NCBI GenBank assembly: GCA_965214585.1 | Contig: OZ243957.1 | Span: 3,162,001-3,226,000 of the forward strand | From: JAHCHG01 sp965214585 | GTDB lineage: Bacteria > Acidobacteriota > Blastocatellia > Pyrinomonadales > Pyrinomonadaceae | Direction: 5' to 3' | DNA length: 64,000 bases | Shown: one piece after another, positions 15,993-22,804 of the stretch | Layout: each line of letters begins with the position of its first letter | Numbering within the stretch: the first letter of the stretch is position 1 | Program-made: the position numbers and the translations under genes | Notes under the pieces: model-generated | Told to the model about the DNA's origin: nothing | The model's input: the letters and a program-made list of their open reading frames with translations, nothing else | Database searches by the model: none

Positions 15993-16856
15993 TCAATTGT
16001 TCAAAATAAATTTCTCGATAGCCAAAGCGACACCGCTTTCGTCGTTGCTCAAAGTCGTGTGATATTTTTCGTTTTCGAGCAGTTCGGGCGCGGCATTTCC
16101 CATTATAACGGCAATTTCGGCGTATTCGAGCATTTCGCAATCGTTAAAATTATCGCCGATGACCATTACGTTTTCAGCCGTTAATTTGTTGAGCAGAGCG
16201 AGTTTTTCAACGCCCGTTCCCTTAGAAGCGTCGGACGGCAAAACGTCTATCAGCGTAAAATCCAGATGCGTATAGATCGTCGGTAAAATTGTCGCGCTCA
16301 TCTGGAGTTCGTTTTGCAGAACCTCTGTAAAATCAGCCATCGCCCGACAAGTTCCCGAAAATGAAACGTGAACCGTTTCGTTGTCGTCCACCACGTCTTC
16401 CAGATTTTCGACGTGATGAATCGAATCTTCCGCTTCGTCGCCGTGAAAAGTTTTCGACCAAGAAATATAACTTTGCAGCGGCAAATTTTCCTCCGAAACG
16501 CGGTCATAAAACAAAACGCCCTTTCCGTGCGGATCGCAGCTTAACATCGCATCCGCGCCGAATTCACGCCCGACGCGCAGAATTTCGTGCAAAGTTTTTT
16601 TCGGCAAAATCGAAACCGCGACGGTTTCGAGCGATTCCGCGTATTTCAATAACGCGCCGTTATGACAAATGATCGGCGCGTTTAATTCCAATTCCAACCC
16701 GACTGGACGCGCATCACGAAAACGTCTGCCCGTCGCAATCGTTACCAAAACGCCGATTTTTTCGGCTTCTCTGATGGCTTGGATATTTTTTTTGGGAATT
16801 ACGCCGCGCGAATTAAGCAGCGTTCCGTCTAAATCTAATGCAAGAAATTTTATCAT
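15993..16856 (-). CDS. Cof-type HAD-superfamily phosphatase
   Basis: A 287-residue enzyme. HAD motif I is LALDLDGTLL with nucleophile D8 and acid D10; motif II is TIATGRR near residue 40. The C-terminal block has KGTGVEKL followed by VMVIGDNFNDCEMLEYAEIAVIMGNA (motif IV, about 230-258), typical of the Cof/YbiV sugar-phosphate phosphatases with a C2-type cap. The substrate is unknown. The start overlaps the stop of the upstream membrane protein by four bases (ATGA), so the two are translationally coupled. Confidence 0.9.
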   Translation of the reverse strand: MIKFLALDLDGTLLNSRGVIPKKNIQAIREAEKIGVLVTIATGRRFRDARPVGLELELNAPIICHNGALLKYAESLETVAVSILPKKTLHEILRVGREFGADAMLSCDPHGKGVLFYDRVSEENLPLQSYISWSKTFHGDEAEDSIHHVENLEDVVDDNETVHVSFSGTCRAMADFTEVLQNELQMSATILPTIYTHLDFTLIDVLPSDASKGTGVEKLALLNKLTAENVMVIGDNFNDCEMLEYAEIAVIMGNAAPELLENEKYHTTLSNDESGVALAIEKFILNN

Positions 16857-17383
16857 TTGAGAAGAATTTTATTATGAAATTTCTCAATAATAAAACGGGA
16901 AAACAAAAAGACGTGCCAAATATTTAAAACCGAAAGCAAAACAAATAAACTTATATCAAAGTAATTCGAGCCGTAAAGTAAAGAATCATTGGCGTTAAGC
17001 TCCATAGAACTTAAACTTTCGACAGTTTTCAAACCTTGAAAAGTATGCAAAACCCAAAATAAATAAGCCAGAAAAACGAAAAAAGTTAAACTTGAAGAAT
17101 AGAAAAAACGGTTTTTGCTTTGCTTGATATTGATGAAGAACAGACAAGGAATGCAGAAAAAATTCAAAAATAATAAAAGTTCATATAAGGGAGTTGCGGC
17201 AAAAGTGCAAAATGTAAATTTAACAAATTTTTCGTTATTTGCGGCGGCTTTGAGTTCAGCTTGATGCAGTCGCACACTTTCGTTGTATTGAGCAATTAAA
17301 TTCTGAATTATCTCCGCGTAATATATACAGCAAATCAAGAGAATTAAGAAGAAAATTATTTTATGTTCGGCTTTGAAAATCAT
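16853..17383 (-). CDS. Hypothetical inner-membrane protein
   Basis: A 176-residue protein with about four hydrophobic segments: residues 8-27, 60-83 (YELLLFLNFFCIPCLFFI), 95-117 and 148-168. It has no recognised domain. A polar loop between helices 1 and 2 is helical and charged. It overlaps the HAD phosphatase gene by four bases and is probably co-expressed with it. Function unknown. Confidence 0.6.
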   Translation of the reverse strand: MIFKAEHKIIFFLILLICCIYYAEIIQNLIAQYNESVRLHQAELKAAANNEKFVKFTFCTFAATPLYELLLFLNFFCIPCLFFINIKQSKNRFFYSSSLTFFVFLAYLFWVLHTFQGLKTVESLSSMELNANDSLLYGSNYFDISLFVLLSVLNIWHVFLFSRFIIEKFHNKILLK

Positions 17384-17451
17384 AAAACTTGATGATGCAA
17401 ATTATTCGTTTCTTAATTGTTAGACACCGAAAGTTTCAAAAAGTTCCGAAC

Positions 17452-17733
17452 CTATTTATTTTCGTTCGCTTCCATATATTCGCGGAGAATCTCATTTATC
17501 TTTGCGGAATAATTAAAATCCTGAGATTTGAAATACTCGATAATATCTTTATCAATCGGCAAATTATCTTGATTTTTTTTCGGAATTATTTTGAATTTTT
17601 TTCGCAATACGCTCCGTGCGAACATTTCTTCCGTAATCGGCGGAATGTCCGAATAATCAATTTCGTCATCGGTCATTTTGCGAAGTCTTTCAATGTCAGT
17701 TCCGAATTTCTCTAAAGTATTCTTTTTGCTCAT
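17452..17733 (-). CDS. brnA: BrnA-family antitoxin
   Basis: A 93-residue protein with the BrnA hallmark DDEIDYSDIPPITEEMFARS (about 22-41) and a C-terminal ribbon-helix-helix-like segment (IDKDIIEYFKSQ and YSAKINEILREYM), which in the family binds the operon promoter. It starts inside the end of brnT (38-base overlap) on the same strand. BrnA normally neutralises BrnT and represses the pair. Confidence 0.85.
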   Translation of the reverse strand: MSKKNTLEKFGTDIERLRKMTDDEIDYSDIPPITEEMFARSVLRKKFKIIPKKNQDNLPIDKDIIEYFKSQDFNYSAKINEILREYMEANENK

Positions 17734-17971
17734 ATTTTTCTGCTTTCCTAGTGGAAATAATTCTGATTATATCATCAGTTTCCGTATGAGAAACTGCGAC
17801 GACCTCGCCGAATAATAAACCTAAAGTCAAGAAACGAATTTCGCCGTAATCAAAACGGTCATCGGCAACAGTAATAACTCCATTTTCAAAAACTTGCCAA
17901 ACATCGGCAAAATCAATGCCGTGTCTTTGCAAATTTATACGGCGTTTTTCTTCGTCCCATTCAAATCTCAT
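17696..17971 (-). CDS. brnT: BrnT-family ribonuclease toxin
   Basis: A 91-residue protein starting MRFEWDEEKRRINLQRHGID, the canonical BrnT N-terminus (FEWDxxKxxxNxxKHG). It continues with FADVWQVFEN and IIRIISTRKAEKYEQKEY, matching the C-terminal Arg/Lys-rich core of the RelE-like fold. The start at 17971 is chosen because a longer frame would overlap mltG's stop region and adds no conserved sequence. Family knowledge: it cleaves RNA and is neutralised by BrnA. Confidence 0.87.
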   Translation of the reverse strand: MRFEWDEEKRRINLQRHGIDFADVWQVFENGVITVADDRFDYGEIRFLTLGLLFGEVVAVSHTETDDIIRIISTRKAEKYEQKEYFREIRN

Positions 17972-18015
17972 TGTAAAAGCAGTTTGGCATAAGGTCAATA
18001 AATTTTTCGTGTCAA

Positions 18016-19068
18016 TTACTGCTTCTTTCTCTGTTCGGCTAGCCATTTTTGGTAAGCGGCTTTGCCTTTTTCAAATTCTGCGGCGGACGAATAAAAATAG
18101 TGCGAACCGTCGTTTGCTTCGACGTTTAGAACGTAAAAAATATAATCGGTTTTATCGGGATAAAGCGCGGCTTCGATGGCGTTTTCGCTCACGGAAGAAA
18201 TCGGTCCGGGCGGGATTCCGGCATATTTTCGAGTGTTATACGGCGAATCAACTTCCAGATCGCTTTTGTTTATCACGCCGTCCCAGCGGTTTTGCGTTTT
18301 GGCGATATACACGGCGGTTTGGTCAATTCCGAGCGCGATGTTTTTTTCGAGGCGGTTGTAAATCACGGACGCGACCTTTTTTCTTTCAGCGGGAAATTTT
18401 GATTCGGTTTCGATTAAAGACGCGATTGTGACGATTTCGTGCGGAGTTCTGCCGAGTTCTTTCGCTCTTTGTGTGTATTCCGGTTTCCAGACTTTTTTAA
18501 ATTGCTCGACCATTTTTTTGATAATGTCTTCGGTTTTTGCTTCGGGCGGAAATTCGTAAGTGCTTGGATACATATAACCTTCGAGCGTTTCCGCCGTCGG
18601 CGCGAAGTCTTTGATAAGCGTCGTGTCCCCTATTAAATACAATACGGCTTTTTCGTCCATCGGCGGATTTTGCGGAAAGAGTTTGATAATTCGCGGCGCG
18701 ATGTCGAAGCGCGTGAATCCTTCGGGAATGGTTAAACTCACCGTTTGAGTTTCGCCTTTTTCGAGTTCTTTTAGAACCTGCAAAGGCGTGATCGGCGATT
18801 TGAACTGATATTCGCCCGCCTGCATATTTGTTGCGTCGCCGAAAGTTCGCAGATAAATTAAAACGGGCGTTTGATTCGCCAAAATTCCTTCGGCGGAAAG
18901 TTTGCCGATAATGTCGTTCGGAGTCGCGCCCTTTGGAATTTCGATAAATTCGTTGGCTTTATCGTGGCGTTTCGGTTGATGCAGAGAACTATACAGCCAA
19001 TATGAAACCGCGCCCAAAGCGAGAACGGAAACGGCGAACAAAACTAAAAGAATTTTGATGAATTTCAT
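18016..19068 (-). CDS. mltG: Endolytic murein transglycosylase MltG
   Basis: A protein of about 350 residues with an N-terminal transmembrane helix (FIKILLVLFAVSVLALGAVSYW), a LysM-like region (about 40-115) and the YceG/MltG catalytic domain. The catalytic Glu is in IASLIETES (E220 with this start). DSPYNTRKYAGIPPGPISS and YIFYVLN are also characteristic. It cleaves nascent glycan strands at the inner membrane. The ATG at 19068 is preferred over a TTG six codons upstream. Confidence 0.93.
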   Translation of the reverse strand: MKFIKILLVLFAVSVLALGAVSYWLYSSLHQPKRHDKANEFIEIPKGATPNDIIGKLSAEGILANQTPVLIYLRTFGDATNMQAGEYQFKSPITPLQVLKELEKGETQTVSLTIPEGFTRFDIAPRIIKLFPQNPPMDEKAVLYLIGDTTLIKDFAPTAETLEGYMYPSTYEFPPEAKTEDIIKKMVEQFKKVWKPEYTQRAKELGRTPHEIVTIASLIETESKFPAERKKVASVIYNRLEKNIALGIDQTAVYIAKTQNRWDGVINKSDLEVDSPYNTRKYAGIPPGPISSVSENAIEAALYPDKTDYIFYVLNVEANDGSHYFYSSAAEFEKGKAAYQKWLAEQRKKQ

Positions 19069-19157
19069 TAAACTGTATTTTATCAAAAGAATTTCGGATT
19101 CTCATTGCGAAAGAAATTTATTTACAGCAAGTTCATTAAATCTGATTAAAAGTTCAA

Positions 19158-19305
19158 AAAAACGTAACGCCGGCTTCCAGCCGGCAGTCGTGGTGGCTTC
19201 CAGCCGCCACATTCTTGATTAAAAAAGCGTAAAGCTGCGCCTTTTTAATCCAAGCGTCGGCAAGATGCCAACGAGACTGCCGGCAAGATGCCGGCGTTAC
19301 GTTTT
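19158..19305. repeat. Palindromic repeat family A, copy 2
   Basis: AAAACGTAACGCCGGC at the left (from 19158) is the reverse complement of GCCGGCGTTACGTTTT at the right (to 19305). Internal mini-hairpins CCGGCTTCCAGCCGG and CCGGCAAGATGCCGG appear as in copies 1 and 3. The central part (GATTAAAAAAGCGTAAAGC...GCCTTTTTAATC) forms a further hairpin. It fills the gap between mltG and the next upstream gene. Confidence 0.8.
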
Positions 19306-19320
19306 GAGTTAAGCAAATTC

Positions 19321-20079
19321 TTACGGTTCATCACATTCCGATTCGACATTTTTGAATAATTTGCTGAATTCGTCCGTGTAATCCTGCCTGAAATCCGTTT
19401 CACAAGAATAATTGCCGTCCGTATCCGTTAAAATTGCACAATTCCACCAGCCGAATGCCATAACTTCAAGCCGGGCATATCTCAATCTGTCGGGCGAGGC
19501 GAATCGCTGTTCGTATCTGTTTTTAATGAATTCGGGATCAGCATTGTCAACGCGCTGATCCATATTGAGTTTCAGCCAAGTCGTCAGCAAATAATCGCCG
19601 CCTGCGATCAGCGGATTCGTAAATTGTTTTTCGCAAATATTTAGTGTTTTGATTTCTCTTAAAGCCGCAGGATTTTTGTAAGCTAAAACGGCAGCCCGGC
19701 TTCGTTGATAATCTTCCTTGAGATTTTCTATGTATCTCTGCCGGAGTTTCTCCCACAATTCGCCTTTTACCAAATCCAGATTTTCCCATTCCTTCAGACG
19801 CTTGCGGTATTCGGCATCCAGAATTTTTACGTCGAGTTTGTCAATATTCTCTAACGTAAACGGCGTAGCGTTATACGAAAGCGAAAGTTCGGGATGAGGA
19901 TAAGTAAGTTTTTCCGTGTCAAAAAGTTGTTTTTCCGTATATTTTGCCGAATCGTAAGTTCCTTCGTGTTCGCACAGTCCGTAACTCCATTTGAATTTTT
20001 TGGTTTGCGCGTAACCTTCCAAATTTAAAAAGGTCAGAAAACAAAATATAATAAAAATCGCTGCTGATGTTTTTTTCAT
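19321..20079 (-). CDS. Secreted hypothetical protein
   Basis: A 252-residue protein with a Sec signal peptide (MKKTSAAIFIIFCFLTFLNLEGYAQ) and no recognised domain. The mature part has five cysteines (C37, C148 and a C-terminal group in WWNCAILTD, YSCETDF, ESECDE) and a Trp/Tyr-rich N-terminal segment (KFKWSYGLCEHEGTYD). It stands alone between a family A repeat and a family B half-repeat. Function unknown. Confidence 0.6.
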   Translation of the reverse strand: MKKTSAAIFIIFCFLTFLNLEGYAQTKKFKWSYGLCEHEGTYDSAKYTEKQLFDTEKLTYPHPELSLSYNATPFTLENIDKLDVKILDAEYRKRLKEWENLDLVKGELWEKLRQRYIENLKEDYQRSRAAVLAYKNPAALREIKTLNICEKQFTNPLIAGGDYLLTTWLKLNMDQRVDNADPEFIKNRYEQRFASPDRLRYARLEVMAFGWWNCAILTDTDGNYSCETDFRQDYTDEFSKLFKNVESECDEP

Positions 20080-20096
20080 AGTTAAATACCTCTCGG

Positions 20097-20150
20097 TTTG
20101 AAATTTCTTGCGTTTGCTTTCGCGCTGATTGCCGCCAAGATTGACGTGGT
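20097..20150. repeat. Half-copy of palindromic repeat family B
   Basis: TTGCTTTCGCGC...ATTGCCGCCAAGATTGACG is a diverged single arm of the palindrome seen complete at 59428-59538, and also present as a half-copy near 55806-55858. Confidence 0.45.
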
Positions 20151-20181
20151 TTTATCAGATATTTTGCCATAAAATTTCCGA

Positions 20182-21024
20182 TCATAAAAGTTTCTTTAAG
20201 CCGCTTTCCAGATCGGTTTCGGGTTTCCAATCGAGTTCGTTTGTTATCAAAGATAAATCTGAAATGTAGTTCATCGGAACGGGTTTCGGCAGAGGATTTT
20301 CTTCATCTATAACTGCTTGGCAATCAGATATTTCTTCGATTTTTTCGATCAATTCTCTTAAAGTCAGAGCATTTTGTATGCCGCCGCCGAGATTGTAAAG
20401 TCCGTGCCGGATGATCGAACGGGTGAACGCTTGGCACGCTTTGGCGAAATCTTCGACGTAGAGAAAATCTCTTTTCGGTGCGCCGCCAGCGGGAAGTTTC
20501 AGAGGTTCGCCGAGATTTACGGCTTCAACGTAGTGCGAAACGAAATTCGGCTGATTTCCGACGCTCAAAGGCGCGTAAACTGTCGAAAGGCGGAAAATGC
20601 ACGAACGGAATTTATTTTGATTGGCGTAAAATTCGACGTATTTTTCGGCGATCAGTTTTGACCATTCGAGCGCGGTTTGTCCCGTGTAAATTGTCGGACA
20701 GGTTTCGGGAACTTGCGCGAATGTGTCGGCGAATCTGCCGTAAACGTCTTTTGTCGAGGCAAAAATAAACACCCCATCTTTTTTCATCGAGCGCAGCAGA
20801 TTTACCGTTCCTTCGATGTTTATCAGGAAAACTTCTTCCGCCGCTTCTTTTGATTTGTCGAGCAACGCGCCGAGATGAATCACGACATCGTAATTTCCGG
20901 CGATGCCTGCATCCTGCAATTTTAATAAATCAAAACCGTTTCGTCTGGAAAAATCGTCGGCGTTGAAATATTTGCGAACGTGCGTTCCGAGAAATCCGCT
21001 TCCGCCGGTAATTAAAACTTTCAT
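20182..21024 (-). CDS. NAD-dependent epimerase/dehydratase (extended SDR)
   Basis: A 280-residue extended short-chain dehydrogenase. The Rossmann motif is LITGGSGFLGTHV (GxxGxxG, residues 5-17). VIHLGAL is near residue 50. Residues FASTKDVYG supply the Ser/Thr, but the canonical YxxxK appears as YTGQTALEWSKLIAEKY, where the Tyr-x3-Lys spacing is not obvious and catalysis may be atypical. RDFLYVEDFAKA and YNLGGG are usual for nucleotide-sugar epimerases. The substrate is probably a nucleotide sugar. No sugar-pathway neighbour helps to refine this. Confidence 0.8.
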   Translation of the reverse strand: MKVLITGGSGFLGTHVRKYFNADDFSRRNGFDLLKLQDAGIAGNYDVVIHLGALLDKSKEAAEEVFLINIEGTVNLLRSMKKDGVFIFASTKDVYGRFADTFAQVPETCPTIYTGQTALEWSKLIAEKYVEFYANQNKFRSCIFRLSTVYAPLSVGNQPNFVSHYVEAVNLGEPLKLPAGGAPKRDFLYVEDFAKACQAFTRSIIRHGLYNLGGGIQNALTLRELIEKIEEISDCQAVIDEENPLPKPVPMNYISDLSLITNELDWKPETDLESGLKKLL

Positions 21025-21230
21025 AAGATAACTGATAACGGATAATATAAAACAATAAAAAATAAGCAGATCAGAAAAAAAGTTAAAGTTTATTCAATAA
21101 ATTTTATTAAATATTTTAACCGTAAAATATAATTGATATTTGATAGATGATAATTGATAGATAAAACAAATATGGAACGACTGGAGATTAAAAATTATCA
21201 AATATCAATTATCATCTATCAATTATTTTT
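21025..21230. repeat. Heptad repeats and inverted pair upstream of the epimerase gene
   Basis: GATAACT, GATAACG, GATAATA begin next to the epimerase start (21026-21048). Further on, TTGATAT, TTGATAG, ATGATAA, TTGATAG (about 21133-21162) face an inverted copy ending at about 21226, containing TATCAATTATCATCTATCAA. No gene is seen in the 21025-21515 gap; it holds only these repeats and family A copy 3. Confidence 0.65.
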
Positions 21231-21245
21231 TAGGTTTCTTCTATA

Positions 21246-21428
21246 AGAAGCTGTTTGGTAATTGTATCGCAGGCTTCCAGCCGGCTGTCTTGGTGGCTTC
21301 CAGCCGCCAAATTTATCTGTTTTTCCCGCCAATTCGAGTAAATAACGCTCGAATTGGCGGCAAGATGCCACCAAGACTGCCGGCAAGATGCCGGCGTTAC
21401 GTTTTTTCTGAGTTTCCAAACAGCTTCT
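21246..21428. repeat. Palindromic repeat family A, copy 3 (best bounded)
   Basis: The element is bounded by perfect 13-base inverted ends, AGAAGCTGTTTGG (21246-21258) and CCAAACAGCTTCT (21416-21428). The interior has the same CCGGC-type mini-hairpins as copies 1 and 2, and an inner hairpin AATTCGAG...CTCGAATT. Being 183 bases long with defined ends, it looks like a non-autonomous mobile palindrome. Confidence 0.85.
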
Positions 21429-21515
21429 AAATCATTATACTTGAAAACATATAAACATCTGCTGATAAAAATTACAACGCTTACATTATCCACTATCGGT
21501 TGTCCATTATCCATT

Positions 21516-22532
21516 TTAATTATTCGCCAAAACAAAATTCTGCACCGATTCGGCTTTGCCGATAACGATCAGCAAATCGCCTTTTTCGATAATCGTGTCC
21601 GCCGACGGGTTGAAAATCATAGAACCGTTTCTGCGACGCATTGCGACGACTAAAAGATTCAGTTCGGTGCTGATATTTGTTTCCTTTAGTTGTTTGCCGT
21701 TATAATCGGAATCTCTCTCGACGGCGACTTCTTCAAAAACAAGGTCGAGATTTTCGGCGACAATCGAATCCATAAAGTCGGCGATTGCCGGTTTTATCAA
21801 AGCCCGCGCCATTGATTGACTGCCGATAATCGTCGGCGCGACAACGCGGTTTGCTCCGGCGCGTATCAATTTCGGTTCGGCTTGTTCTTCGACGGCGCGG
21901 GCGACAATGTGCAGATCGCGGTTCAAATCTCTGGCGGTTAAAACGACATAGACGTTTGCCGCGTCGTCCGCCAGACAAGTGGCGATTCCACGCGCTCCAG
22001 TTACGCTTGCTCTGATTAAGTTTTCTTCCGAAGTTGCGTCGCCGACGATGTAATATGTCAGAGAATCTTTGATTTTGCTGACTCGTTCTTCGTCGCGTTC
22101 GATCAGAACAAAGGGAATTTCTTCTTTTTGCAGCGCAGCGACGATTCTGCGTCCGACGCGACCTGCGCCGCAGACGATAAAATGATCTGTTAATTTTTCC
22201 ATTTCTCTCATTTTTCTTCTGTTTCCGAGAACCGCGACAATTTCGGTCTGAATCACGGCTTGCGCCAAAACGGTCAAGGCGTAGAGAACCGTGCCGACTC
22301 CGAAAAGCATAAAAAATGTCGTAAAGGTTTTTCCGCCGGAAGTCGTCGGTGCTAGATCGCCGTAGCCGACGGTTGTAACCGTTTGCATTGCGGCGTAAAA
22401 ACTTTCGTTCCAAGTAATATCTTCAAAATATTTAAAGCCGATTGAACCGAGGGTCAGCATAAAAATAATCGCAATTATCGCGTAGATCAGACGGCGGCGC
22501 GTTACTTCCGTTAATGTCGGTAAAATCGTCAT
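21516..22532 (-). CDS. Potassium channel with RCK (TrkA-N/TrkA-C) domains
   Basis: A 338-residue protein. Two transmembrane helices (about 15-33 and 68-92) flank a pore loop with the selectivity filter TVGYGD (residues 54-59). The RCK/TrkA-N domain starts at about 116 with HFIVCGAGRVGRRIV (dinucleotide-binding GxGxxG) and IERDEE. A TrkA-C domain occupies about 255-335. This MthK-like layout suggests a ligand-gated potassium channel in the inner membrane. No transporter gene is adjacent. It is divergent from the class A PBP gene. Confidence 0.92.
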   Translation of the reverse strand: MTILPTLTEVTRRRLIYAIIAIIFMLTLGSIGFKYFEDITWNESFYAAMQTVTTVGYGDLAPTTSGGKTFTTFFMLFGVGTVLYALTVLAQAVIQTEIVAVLGNRRKMREMEKLTDHFIVCGAGRVGRRIVAALQKEEIPFVLIERDEERVSKIKDSLTYYIVGDATSEENLIRASVTGARGIATCLADDAANVYVVLTARDLNRDLHIVARAVEEQAEPKLIRAGANRVVAPTIIGSQSMARALIKPAIADFMDSIVAENLDLVFEEVAVERDSDYNGKQLKETNISTELNLLVVAMRRRNGSMIFNPSADTIIEKGDLLIVIGKAESVQNFVLANN

Positions 22533-22720
22533 TGAAATTTTTTATAAATGTAAGAAATTATTTAATTCAAACAAAAACTCGATTTTCAGTCGGTGAAACC
22601 GATAATACATTTATAGTTTATTCAGTTTTGTTAAAAATTTTTTAAACTTTACAAAAACTTAAAAACCCTTTGATTTGAACAATTTAACAAAAAACCAGAT
22701 AATAACGTAAGAAAAAATAC

Positions 22721-22748
22721 TGGACAGCGCAAACAGAAAAGCTATAAA
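22721..22748 (+). promoter_or_regulatory. Putative promoter of the class A PBP gene
   Basis: TGGACA (22721-22726), a 16-base spacer and TATAAA (22743-22748) lie about 55 bases before ATG 22805. The 272-base divergent gap between the channel and PBP genes has no gene. Confidence 0.4.
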
Positions 22749-22804
22749 ATTTTACAGGGCAACCGACAAAAACAAAAATCTCACTAATCAAAACACATAT
22801 ACCG

